From Vicinamibacteria bacterium (GTDB taxonomy: Bacteria > Acidobacteriota > Vicinamibacteria > Vicinamibacterales > UBA8438), in the NCBI GenBank assembly GCA_022820675.1, contig JAJEFC010000394.1, positions 1 through 35,117 on the forward strand: a DNA stretch of 35,117 nt. The letters run 5' to 3'. How positions within the stretch are numbered: position 1 is the first letter of the stretch; each line of letters starts with the position of its first letter. The notes under the pieces are model-generated. The model saw only the letters and a program-made list of their open reading frames with translations, did no database searches and was not told the DNA's origin. Below, one piece after another: positions 26,404-34,049 of this stretch. The position numbers were made by a program, and so were the translations under genes.

Positions 26404-26780
26404 CGTTCCCGCGCCTCGCGGCGCCCGGCGATGCGGCGGCGCTCGCGCCCGCCCATGGTCGCCCTCGGCTCCGCCGGGCGCCCAGACCAATCCTCCAGGC
26501 ACCCGCGCCGTTCTACGGCGCAGCCTCCTGCCCCCGCCCATCGTCGCCTTCGGCTCCGCCGGCGCCCAGCCAATCCTCCAGGCGCCCGCGCCGTTCCACG
26601 GCGCCGACTCCCGGTGCCCGGCCCCGCGGTTCGCGTCTCCTTCCCGGCCCCGCGCCTCGCGGCCCCCGGCGATGCGGCGGCCCCCTGCCGCGTCCGCATG
26701 ACGTCGCTCTCGGCTCCGCCGGCGCCCAACCGGTCCTCCAGGCGTCCGCGCCGTCGACGGCGGCCCCCTCCTGGCCCGTC
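26404..26780 (-). repeat. Repeat family 1 array, three degenerate units
   Basis: At least three units lie in the minus orientation. On the minus strand they read GGAGGATTGGTCTGGGCGCC and GGAGGATTGGCTGGGCGCC, each followed by GGCGGAGCCGA and a GATGGGCGG-type end. Hairpins with loops GTAGAAC and GTGGAAC between GCGCC and GGCGC arms occur near 26505 and 26590. A third, more diverged unit is near 26715-26780. I see no gene in this stretch. Confidence 0.7.
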
Positions 26781-26790
26781 CCGTCGTTTG

Positions 26791-26828
26791 TTTACCGGCG
26801 CGTAATCGACTCGCCATCGGTTCGTCGC
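26791..26828 (+). promoter_or_regulatory. PhoB-like operator, four half-sites, before glycosyltransferase-PlcP pair
   Basis: TTTAC (26791-26795), GTAAT (26802-26806), GCCAT (26813-26817) and GTCGC (26824-26828) fall at exact 11-bp steps; the first two or three fit the half-site pattern well. The site begins immediately after the repeat array and ends 49 bp before the chosen start at 26878. Confidence 0.55.
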
Positions 26829-26877
26829 ACCGATGGCGTATTCATTGGCGTGGCGGCGTGCTCCGGCGCCGACGCCC

Positions 26878-28062
26878 ATGCGCATCACGCTGGTTACCGA
26901 GACGTTTCCTCCCGAGGTCAACGGTGCGGCCGGCTCGCTGCACCGGTTGGTGGCCGGCCTTTCCGCACGCGGCCACCGGCTCGTCGTCGTGAGACCGCGC
27001 TTTCCGATGGCGGGCGTCGAGAACGCACCGCCCCCGGACTGGGATGAATGGCCGGTGGCGAGCATGCCCCTGCCCGGATACGCCGCGTTGCGGGTGGGGC
27101 TTCCGGCGGGCCGGACGCTTGTCCGCCGGTGGCGGGCCGACCGCCCGGACGTGGTGCACGTCGCCACCGAGGGTCCGCTCGGCTGGTCGGCGATCATCGC
27201 CGCCCGCCGGCTCGGCATACCCGTCAGCTCCAGCTTCCACACGAACTTCCACGCCTTCGCGGCGCACTACCGCGCCGCTCCCCTGAGGCGCGTCACCCTC
27301 TGCTATCTGCGGACGCTCCACAACCTGACCCGGCGGACCCTCGTCCCCTCCGCGACGGTGCGGGAGGAGCTCGACCGCGCCGGGTTCCGGAACCTGGGGA
27401 CTCTCGGCCGCGGGGTGGACACCGACCTGTTCGGCCCCGTCCGCCGCGATTCGCAGCTTCGCAGGGTCTGGGGCGCCGGACCGGAGACTCCCGTGGTGAT
27501 TCACGTGGGGCGCCTCGCCCCCGAGAAGAACCTCGAGCTGCTGGTCGACAGCTTCGAGGCGATGCGTCGGATGCACCGGCCCGCGCCCCGGCTCGTGCTG
27601 GTGGGTGACGGTCCCGCCCGCCGCCGGCTCGAACGGGAACACCCCGACTATCACTTCGCGGGCATGCGTGACGGGGAGGACCTCGCCCGCCACTACGCCT
27701 CCGGCGACCTGTTCCTGTTTCCGAGCCTCACCGAGACGTTCGGCAACGTGGTGCCGGAGGCGATGGCGAGCGGTCTCGTGGTGCTCGCGTTCGACTACGC
27801 GGCGGCCGGGCAGTGCATCCGGTTCGGGGAGAACGGCTGGCTCGTGCCGCGGCGCGACGCCCGCGCCTTCACCGCCACCGCCGCCGCCCTCATGGCCCGC
27901 GTCCCCGAGTGGCCGCGGGTCCGGCGCGCCGCCCGACAGACCGCCCTGGCCCTCTCGTGGCCGGCCGTCGTCGACGAGTTCGAGCGCGCATTGCGGGAGG
28001 TCGGGTCGAGCGCCGCGGCGGCGCCGGCCCGCATGGCGTCCACGACGAGGAGCCGGACATGA
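26878..28062 (+). CDS. Family GT4 glycosyltransferase, likely Agt-type lipid glycosyltransferase
   Basis: The 394-residue enzyme has the GT-B fold of family GT4. The N-terminal half shows TLVTETFPPEVNGAAGSLHRL, HVATEGPLGWSAI and SFHTNFHAF. The nucleotide-sugar half shows HVGRLAPEKNLELLVDSF and SLTETFGNVVPEAMASGLVV, with the E-x7-E motif. The set resembles mannosyl- and glucosyl-transferases acting on diacylglycerol. It overlaps the next gene, a PlcP-type phosphoesterase, by 4 nt. In marine and rhizobial bacteria, PlcP plus Agt turn phospholipids into glycolipids during phosphate starvation; the role here is inferred from that pairing. An ATG at 26833 is rejected because it lies 5 nt after the operator and adds no homologous residues. 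Confidence 0.8.
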   Translation: MRITLVTETFPPEVNGAAGSLHRLVAGLSARGHRLVVVRPRFPMAGVENAPPPDWDEWPVASMPLPGYAALRVGLPAGRTLVRRWRADRPDVVHVATEGPLGWSAIIAARRLGIPVSSSFHTNFHAFAAHYRAAPLRRVTLCYLRTLHNLTRRTLVPSATVREELDRAGFRNLGTLGRGVDTDLFGPVRRDSQLRRVWGAGPETPVVIHVGRLAPEKNLELLVDSFEAMRRMHRPAPRLVLVGDGPARRRLEREHPDYHFAGMRDGEDLARHYASGDLFLFPSLTETFGNVVPEAMASGLVVLAFDYAAAGQCIRFGENGWLVPRRDARAFTATAAALMARVPEWPRVRRAARQTALALSWPAVVDEFERALREVGSSAAAAPARMASTTRSRT

Positions 28063-28877
28063 GCAGGAAGACCGTGTTGCGTTTCAAGACCGTGGTGCTG
28101 TCGGACGTGCATCTGGGAACGGCCGAGTGCCACGCCGACGAGGTCAACCATTTTCTCCGGCACGTTCACTGCGAGCGGCTGATCCTGAACGGCGACATCA
28201 TCGACGGCTGGAGCCTCATGCGGAAGGGCGGCTGGCAGAACCGGCACACGCGGTTCGTGCGGCTGGTCCTGAAGCACATGGAGAAGCGGGACACCGAGGT
28301 CATCTACCTGCGGGGCAACCACGACGACGTCCTCGCCCGCGTGCTGCCGATCCGCATGCACAAGCTGTACATCGGGGAGGACTACGTGCTCGCCGCCGCC
28401 GCCGGGCACTACCTGGTGGTGCACGGCGACGTCTTCGACGTGGTGACCCGCCGCCATCGGTACCTCGCGGTGCTCGGGGCCGTCGGCTACCAGGGGCTCC
28501 TGCAGGTGAACCGGCTCTACAACCGGTACCGTGCGTGGCGCGGGCGGGGGTACTACTCGCTGAGCCGGGCGATCAAGGCGCGGGTCAAGGACGCCGTGAG
28601 CTTCATCGGCAACTACGAGAGCCAGCTCCAGGCCCTGGCCCGGGCCCGCGGCTGCGTCGGGGTCATCTGCGGGCACATCCACACGCCCGCCGACAAGCGG
28701 ATCGGCGACGTCCACTACCTGAACTCCGGGGACTGGGTCGAGTCTCTGACCGCGCTCGTCGAGCATCACGACGGCCGATTCGAGGTGCTGCCCTATGCCG
28801 AGTTCAGACGCCGGCTGCAGGCGGCGATGGAGGCGCGCCGGCCTCCCCGCCCGGACCTGGTGCTGGTTCCCGCCTGA
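28059..28877 (+). CDS. plcP: PlcP-type metallophosphoesterase (phospholipase C-like)
   Basis: The 272-residue calcineurin-like phosphoesterase shows the full set of metal ligands: SDVHLG, GDIIDGW, GNHDD, HGDVFD and GHIHTP. LNSGDWVESLTALVEHHDGRFEVL and the segment YWSL/YYSLSRAIKARVKDAVSFIG match, as I recall them, the PlcP proteins of Sinorhizobium and marine bacteria rather than LpxH. PlcP cleaves phospholipid headgroups to give diacylglycerol and a phosphate ester. The ATG overlaps the glycosyltransferase stop (ATGA), with GAGGAG as SD. This supports a two-step pathway: headgroup removal here, sugar transfer by its partner. An LpxH-like UDP-diacylglucosamine hydrolase remains the alternative. 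Confidence 0.78.
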   Translation: MSRKTVLRFKTVVLSDVHLGTAECHADEVNHFLRHVHCERLILNGDIIDGWSLMRKGGWQNRHTRFVRLVLKHMEKRDTEVIYLRGNHDDVLARVLPIRMHKLYIGEDYVLAAAAGHYLVVHGDVFDVVTRRHRYLAVLGAVGYQGLLQVNRLYNRYRAWRGRGYYSLSRAIKARVKDAVSFIGNYESQLQALARARGCVGVICGHIHTPADKRIGDVHYLNSGDWVESLTALVEHHDGRFEVLPYAEFRRRLQAAMEARRPPRPDLVLVPA

Positions 28878-29033
28878 TCGGCCCGTCGGCCTTCCGTCCG
28901 CCCCGTCCGTCGACGCGGCGTTCCCGCCGGCGGCGCGCCGCGCCGTGCACGGCCGACGCGAAAAGCCGTAGAATCGTAGGCGACGGTCTCCGGGCGTGGT
29001 CGCCCACGGATGTCTGCCGAACCGGTGGTCCGA

Positions 29034-30020
29034 ATGTCCCGCGTGAAGCTCTCGCTGCTCGGCCTGCTGCTGCTGTCGGCTCCGGCGGCGGCGGGGCAGC
29101 GCGCCGTCGGCCCGGTGACCCGGGACGCGGCGCCGGTCTTCAGCTCCGGCGTCGACATGGTCACCGTCAATGCCTCCGTCCGCGATTCCCGGGGACGCCT
29201 CGTGCGGGGTCTCGCCTGCCGGGACTTCCGGCTCGTCGACAGCGGGTTCGGACGTCCCATCCGGAGCGTGTTCGAGAGCGACGCGCCGCTCCGCATCGCG
29301 GTGCTGCTCGACATGAGCGGCAGCATGGCCGTCGACGGCAACATCTCGCGCGCCCGGCGCGCCGTGAGGACCGTCGTCGGCTCGTTGCAGCCGGGCCGCG
29401 ACGAGGCCGCGCTGTTCTCGTTCGACACCGTGCTGCGCGAGGTCGTGCCGTTCACGGGGGACCTGGGCCGGTTCGACCGGGCGGACCTGGCGGGCCGGCC
29501 GTACGGCCGGACCTCGCTCTACGATGCGGTGGCGGACACCGCGACTCTGGTGGGCAGAAGCGGCGACCGCCACGGCGCGCTCCTCGTGGTGACGGACGGC
29601 GTGGACACCGGCAGCCGCCGCACCGTCGAGGAGGTGTCCGGGGTCGCGAGCGCCATCGCCGTGCAGGTGCATCTGCTCACGGTCGGCGGGGTGCTGGACC
29701 AGCGCGACGGGCCCGGCGGCGCGGGCGGGCCCGACAGCGCCGCCCTGTCGGCCACCCTCGCCGATCTCGCGCGTTGGACCGGGGGGAGCGTACGCGCGAC
29801 CGGCGGGGAAGGGGATATGCTTGAAGCCGTGGCAGAGTTGCTGTCGGGCCTGCGGTATCAGTACGTGGTGACGTTCAGGCCCGGCTTCCGGCGGGGGTGG
29901 CACCCCATAGAGCTTCGGACGGTGGACGATCGGCTGACGGTTCATGCCCGCCGCGGCTACGTGGCGGGCAGGGCGAAACTGGACAGACGACCTGCAGCGA
30001 GGGAGAGACCATGCGAGTGA
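29034..30020 (+). CDS. VWFA-related Acidobacterial-domain protein
   Basis: The 328-residue exported protein has a signal peptide (VKLSLLGLLLLSAPAAAG) and a strand region with VDMVTVNASVRDSRGRLVRGL, the usual opening of this acidobacterial family. A von Willebrand A domain follows, with the metal-site motif DMSGS and later VTDGVD. Its substrate or partner is unknown; the A domain usually binds proteins through a metal ion. An ATG at 29010 would add eight residues before the signal; the start at 29034 is preferred. The gene ends by overlapping the OmpA-type gene by 10 nt. Confidence 0.82.
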   Translation: MSRVKLSLLGLLLLSAPAAAGQRAVGPVTRDAAPVFSSGVDMVTVNASVRDSRGRLVRGLACRDFRLVDSGFGRPIRSVFESDAPLRIAVLLDMSGSMAVDGNISRARRAVRTVVGSLQPGRDEAALFSFDTVLREVVPFTGDLGRFDRADLAGRPYGRTSLYDAVADTATLVGRSGDRHGALLVVTDGVDTGSRRTVEEVSGVASAIAVQVHLLTVGGVLDQRDGPGGAGGPDSAALSATLADLARWTGGSVRATGGEGDMLEAVAELLSGLRYQYVVTFRPGFRRGWHPIELRTVDDRLTVHARRGYVAGRAKLDRRPAARERPCE

Positions 30021-30679
30021 CGATGTGGAGAATGGCGACGTTGGCGGCACTGATCGCGTTGGTGGCGCCGGCCTGCGCGACGCGGGGCTTCGTGCGGACC
30101 GAGACCGCCGTCGTCGACGCCAAGATCGATACGGTGGCGGTGTCGGTCGAGGAGGTCCAGGAGCGGGCGCTTCAGAACGAGGAGCAGATCGCCGAGGTCG
30201 ACCAGCGGGCGATGGCGGCCGGCCAGTCGGCCCAGATGGCCCAGGCGTCGGCGGACGGGGCGGCCGCGGCGGCGGGGGAGGTCGGCGTCCGCGTCGACGA
30301 GATGGCGGCGCGGGCCGGCCGCCTGATCCTCGAGGTCACCCTGAGCGAGGACCAGGGCAACTTCGCCATCGGCCAGGACGACCTGCCGGATGCGGCGCGG
30401 GCGCGGCTCGACCAGTTGATCGGTCAGCTCGCCGGCGACGGACAGAACGAGTTCATCGAGATCGAGGGGCACACCGATAACATCGGCGGCGCCAACTTCA
30501 ACCTCGGGCTCGGCATGCGCCGGGCCGAGGCCGTGCAGCGGTACCTCTACGAGCAGCACAACGTGCCGCTGCACAAGATGAGCGTGTACAGCTACGGGGA
30601 GGAGCGCCCCGCGGCGCCGAACGACACCGCTGCAGGGCGGGCCCAGAACCGCCGCGTGGTCATCCGCGTGAGGACGTGA
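30011..30679 (+). CDS. OmpA-family peptidoglycan-binding lipoprotein
   Basis: The 222-residue product has a signal (WRMATLAALIALVAPAC) with a probable lipidated Cys, then an alanine-rich heptad-repeat helix (about 35-105) like Lpp or tail-fibre coiled coils. The OmpA domain follows: LEVTLSEDQGNFAIGQDDLPDAAR, FIEIEGHTDNIGGANFNLGLGMRRAEAVQRYL and YSYGEERPAAPNDTAAGRAQNRRVVI. The D and R of the peptidoglycan-binding motif are present. It links the outer membrane to the wall. The ATG has GGGAGAG upstream and overlaps the VWA gene, so the two are co-transcribed. Confidence 0.9.
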   Translation: MRVTMWRMATLAALIALVAPACATRGFVRTETAVVDAKIDTVAVSVEEVQERALQNEEQIAEVDQRAMAAGQSAQMAQASADGAAAAAGEVGVRVDEMAARAGRLILEVTLSEDQGNFAIGQDDLPDAARARLDQLIGQLAGDGQNEFIEIEGHTDNIGGANFNLGLGMRRAEAVQRYLYEQHNVPLHKMSVYSYGEERPAAPNDTAAGRAQNRRVVIRVRT

Positions 30680-31028
30680 CCGGGCTCGCGCGGGGACGGG
30701 GCGGGCGGTCCCCCCGGTCCCCGCGCGTTCGCTGCCGGACCCGGGTTCGCGCTCGGACGATCGGCATTGACGCCCGCCGTCCTGCCCCGCGCGTTCGCCG
30801 CCGGACCCGGGTTCGCGAGGCGAATGGAGGCGGAGAGTTCTGAAGGGCCCGTTACCGGTAACGTCGCCGCGACCGCGGCTGTCCCCACGCCAGGAGGTCC
30901 GGAACGCCCGCCCCGCGCCGCTCGTGCCCCCACAGGTCACGACTCGAGCTTCTGGGAGTTGCCGGACGGCACAGTCCCGGGCCCTCCGGCCAGCCTGCTG
31001 GCAGCCTGTTGCCGGCCACGCTCCGGGA
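30680..31028. other. Convergent gap with a direct repeat and a 14-bp palindrome
   Basis: Besides the hairpin, a 33-bp sequence containing GCCGGACCCGGGTTCGCG occurs at 30719-30751 and again at 30785-30817 with one mismatch. CGTTACCGGTAACG (30850-30863) is a perfect palindrome. I recognise no gene. Confidence 0.6.
30687..30727 (+). terminator. Hairpin after the OmpA-type gene
   Basis: CGCGCGGGGAC (30687-30697) and GTCCCCGCGCG (30717-30727) are perfect inverted repeats starting 8 nt after the stop. The 19-nt interior can pair further. No T run follows, so it may stop transcription weakly or protect the message end. Confidence 0.5.
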
Positions 31029-31442
31029 CTAGCGGACGACGACCCGCATCGCCGCCTGCACCACCACCTCTTCCTGCCCGCGGTCGTCGAGCAGGACCCC
31101 CACGACCTCGTAGTCGCCGACCGGGAAGCCGCGCCAGATGAAGCTGTGCAGCGGCTCGGAGTCGATGCCCCGCAGGCCGATGCTCGTGCTGCGGTAGTAC
31201 GAGCCCGAGTCGGCGAAGATGCGAAGCTCCCGGGAGTGCTCGGTCGGCCTTATCAGGATCTCGATCTCGACCTCGCCGGGGGCGGCGACGAGCAGCGTGG
31301 GATGGGGTTCGGAGAGGGCGGACGGTTGCGCCGCTGTCGGGGTCGAAGGTCGTTGGGTCGACGTCGCGCCCGCATGCAGGCCGGCGGTTGCGAGGATGAC
31401 GACGACGAAGGTGACAGGTCCGATGCTTCGCAGGGTGTTCAT
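31029..31442 (-). CDS. Small secreted protein of unknown function under a Pho-like operator
   Basis: The 137-residue protein has a signal peptide (TFVVVILATAGLHAGA), a Thr/Pro/Ser-rich linker and a strand-rich domain of about 90 residues. The domain shows TLLVAAPGEVEIEILIRP, ELRIFADSGSYYRSTSIGLRG, HSFIWRGFPVGDYEVVGVLLD and EVVVQAAMRVVV. The alternating pattern suggests an immunoglobulin-like beta-sandwich, perhaps surface-exposed. I do not recognise a family. The best-matching PhoB-like array of the window lies 46-83 bp upstream of its ATG in the correct orientation, so phosphate control is likely. It stands alone between the OmpA-type gene and recQ. Confidence 0.65.
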   Translation of the reverse strand: MNTLRSIGPVTFVVVILATAGLHAGATSTQRPSTPTAAQPSALSEPHPTLLVAAPGEVEIEILIRPTEHSRELRIFADSGSYYRSTSIGLRGIDSEPLHSFIWRGFPVGDYEVVGVLLDDRGQEEVVVQAAMRVVVR

Positions 31443-31487
31443 CAGCGTGCCCCCCCCGGGCCCGCGCCGGAGCGCCGACCCTGCAAT

Positions 31488-31525
31488 GTTAAATGTGGGT
31501 TAATTGTAGGTTACGGCGACGTAAA
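31488..31525 (-). promoter_or_regulatory. PhoB-like operator, four half-sites, before small secreted protein
   Basis: On the minus strand, TTTAC (31521-31525), GTAAC (31510-31514), TTAAC (31499-31503) and TTAAC (31488-31492) fall at exact 11-bp steps. All four fit the half-site pattern. It is AT-rich within a GC-rich window, which makes chance less likely. Confidence 0.7.
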
Positions 31526-31973
31526 TTGCAACGGCTCGTTTCAGGAGAGCGACCCACGCTCGTTAGCCACTCTTCGAGCCGGGGACTCGCCCGCGCCGGG
31601 TCCGCATGTGCCGGTGTGCCCGGCGGTGAACGCGAAGCGCCTGCACGTGCTCGCTCATGGCGGCGTAACGGGGCCGAATCTGGCCTCCACTGACCGGGAA
31701 TCGGTCACGAATCACGGCGTTTGGGCGGTGGACGGGCTGTTCTTCGGTTCCGTGCCGCGGGTTGGTCGACAACCCGCCGCTCGTCGGCCGGCGGCCTACG
31801 CCCTGACGCAGTCGTCACGACCCGGACCGCCGGAGTTCCGCGAATTCCTGCGCGGCGCAGACTCCCAGCTTCGCGCCGGCTCGAGAGGACTCCGTCCGCC
31901 CGCTAGCTCGCTAGCTCGCTAGCTTCCGGCGCGGGACGAGGGCAGGGCGCGCGGCGTCGCCCCCGCGGCCGGC
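31526..31973. other. Gap upstream of the operator, no recognised gene
   Basis: Short frames exist on both strands but none is recognisable. A fragment GCGCGGCGCAGACTCCC (about 31851-31867) matches half of the family 1 stem. Three perfect copies of CGCTAGCT lie at 31901-31924, 50 bp beyond the recQ stop. Confidence 0.5.
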
Positions 31974-33857
31974 TCAGACGGGGTCCGGCGGCTCGCCGCG
32001 ATGCTCCCGGATCACGTCGAGCACGATCGGCCCGAGGTCCTCGGCCTTCCTGGCGCCGATGCCGTAGACCTGCAGCAGCTCTTCCGGCGTGGTGGGCCGC
32101 CGGCGGGCGAGGTCGCGCAGCGTGTTGTCGTGGAAGACGACGTACGGCGGGACGCCGCGCGCCCGCGCGACTTCGAGGCGGCACTGCCGCAGGGCCTCGA
32201 ACAGCTCGCGATCGACGCCGTCCCAGGCCCCGGGGTCGATCGCGGGTCGGCTCTTGCGCTGGCCGGGCAAGGGCCGCGGCTGGCGGTAGAGCTCCACGTC
32301 GGCCTGGCCCTTCAGGGCCGCCACCCCCCGGTCGGTGAGGTGGAGCACCGGATAGGGGCCCGCCGTGCGCAGCAGCACCTCCTGCTCGGTGAGCTGGTCG
32401 AGGTAGCCGCGCAGCTCGGCGACGGGAACGTCCGCGAGCAGCCCGAACGTGCTGAGCGCCTGGTGCCGGGCCCGGGTGACCGCGTCGGTGGCGCGGCCCC
32501 GCAGCACGTCGATGACATGGCCGACGCCCCACCGCTGCCCGAGGCGGGCCACCGCCGACAGGATCTTCTGGCAGAGGACGCGCTCGTCGTCGACCCGCTC
32601 GAGCTCCCGGAGGCACCAGTCGCAGGCGTCGCCGCAGGCGTCGCGCCCGTAGGGCTGGTCGAAGTACTCGACGAGGGTGCGGTGCCGGCAGCGGGTGCCG
32701 GCCGCGTACCGCGACATCCCGGTCAGCAGCCGCCGCGCGGTGTCCGTCAGCTCGCCGCTCTGCTCGAGCATCTGCCGCCATCGCGCGAAGTCGGCGCCCG
32801 AGTAGAACAGGATGCACTCCGCCTCGAGGCCGTCCCGGCCCGCGCGCCCCGATTCCTGCTGATAGTGCTCGAGCGACCGCGGCGACCCCGCGTGGATGAC
32901 GAAGCGGATGTTCGAGCGGTCGATGCCCATGCCGAACGCCACCGTCGCGACCATGACGTCGACGCGCTCCTGGAGGAACTCCTCCTGGTGGCGCCGCCGC
33001 GTCTCGTCGGCCAGGCCCGCGTGATAGGGGCGGGCGCGGTGCCCTTGTTGCTCCAGCCATTCCGCCAGCGACTCGACCTCGCGCCGCGAGAGGCAGTAGA
33101 CGATGCCCGCCTCCCCGGCATGACGGCCCAGCACGCGGCGAATCTGGTCTCTGAGGCCGGTGCGGGTGCGCACGCGGTAGACCAGGTTGGGCCGGTCGAA
33201 CGAGCCGACGAGCACCTCGGGGTCGCGCAGGGCGAGCTGCGCGACGATGTCCTCGCGCACGCGCCGGGTGGCGGTGGCGGTGAACGCGTGCAGCCCCGCC
33301 CCCGGGAAGTCCTCCCTGAGCTGCGCGAGCTGCCGGTACTCGGGGCGGAACTCGTGCCCCCACTGGCTGATGCAGTGCGCCTCGTCGACCGCGACGAAGC
33401 GGACGCCCCAGGTCCGGAGCCGGGCCCGGAACCCCTCGCCGCCCTCGCCGACGAGGCGCTCCGGCGTCACGTACAGCAGCCGGCAGCGCCCCGCGTCGAG
33501 GTCGGCGTACACGCGGCGCCGTTCTTCCGGGGTGATGGAAGCGTTGAGGGCGCCGGCCGTCACCCCGCTCGCGACCAGGCCGTCCACCTGGTCCTTCATC
33601 AGCGAGACGAGGGGAGAAACGACGAGCCCTACCCCGCCGCTGGGGTCGACGAGGGCCGGCATCTGGAAGCAGAGCGACTTGCCGCCGCCTGTGGGCAGCA
33701 CCACGACGCTGTCGCGGCCCTGCAGGTTCGCGCCTATCGCCTCCCGCTGCAGAGGGCGGAACTGGCGATAGCCCCAGTACCGCTCGAGGGTCGCGAGCAG
33801 GATCGATTCGTCGACCGGCGGGGTTGCGGGACGGGCTGCCTCGGGCGGAATCGGCAC
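31974..33857 (-). CDS. recQ: ATP-dependent DNA helicase RecQ
   Basis: The 627-residue 3'-5' helicase acts in recombination and fork repair. Order of motifs: FRPLQREAI (motif 0), Walker A VVLPTGGGKSLCFQMPA, DEAHCISQWGHEFRPEY, AFTATATRRVREDI, GIVYCLSRREVESLAEWL, VATVAFGMGIDRSNIRFVIH and YQQESGRAGRDG. The zinc-binding region (RCRHRTLVEYFDQP, CGDACDWC), a winged helix and a C-terminal HRDC domain (LFEALRQCRLEVARARGVPPYVVFHDNTL) follow. The longer upstream frame has no good ATG. The GTG at 33855-33857 is the best start by homology, but no SD is visible, so the start is uncertain. Confidence 0.95.
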   Translation of the reverse strand: MPIPPEAARPATPPVDESILLATLERYWGYRQFRPLQREAIGANLQGRDSVVVLPTGGGKSLCFQMPALVDPSGGVGLVVSPLVSLMKDQVDGLVASGVTAGALNASITPEERRRVYADLDAGRCRLLYVTPERLVGEGGEGFRARLRTWGVRFVAVDEAHCISQWGHEFRPEYRQLAQLREDFPGAGLHAFTATATRRVREDIVAQLALRDPEVLVGSFDRPNLVYRVRTRTGLRDQIRRVLGRHAGEAGIVYCLSRREVESLAEWLEQQGHRARPYHAGLADETRRRHQEEFLQERVDVMVATVAFGMGIDRSNIRFVIHAGSPRSLEHYQQESGRAGRDGLEAECILFYSGADFARWRQMLEQSGELTDTARRLLTGMSRYAAGTRCRHRTLVEYFDQPYGRDACGDACDWCLRELERVDDERVLCQKILSAVARLGQRWGVGHVIDVLRGRATDAVTRARHQALSTFGLLADVPVAELRGYLDQLTEQEVLLRTAGPYPVLHLTDRGVAALKGQADVELYRQPRPLPGQRKSRPAIDPGAWDGVDRELFEALRQCRLEVARARGVPPYVVFHDNTLRDLARRRPTTPEELLQVYGIGARKAEDLGPIVLDVIREHRGEPPDPV

Positions 33858-33978
33858 GCGTGAATCGAATGCAAGGAACGGGCCGGGGCGGCCCGCGGAT
33901 GGGTCTCGACGGGCACACGACCACCGTCGGTCGATGGCCGACCCTCGGACGAACCTTCGCCAAGTCGCCGTCGCACCG

Positions 33979-33984
33979 ATTATA
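33979..33984 (-). promoter_or_regulatory. Possible recQ -10 element
   Basis: TATAAT occurs on the minus strand about 120 bp upstream of the chosen recQ start. A TTCCGC 18 nt further upstream is only a weak -35. The perfect hexamer is unusual in this GC-rich sequence. Confidence 0.35.
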
Positions 33985-34049
33985 GTGCGCTTGCAGAAGG
34001 GGGCGGAACGGACCAGACTGAACAGCCGGGGGAGAGTCCGGGCCGCGTT

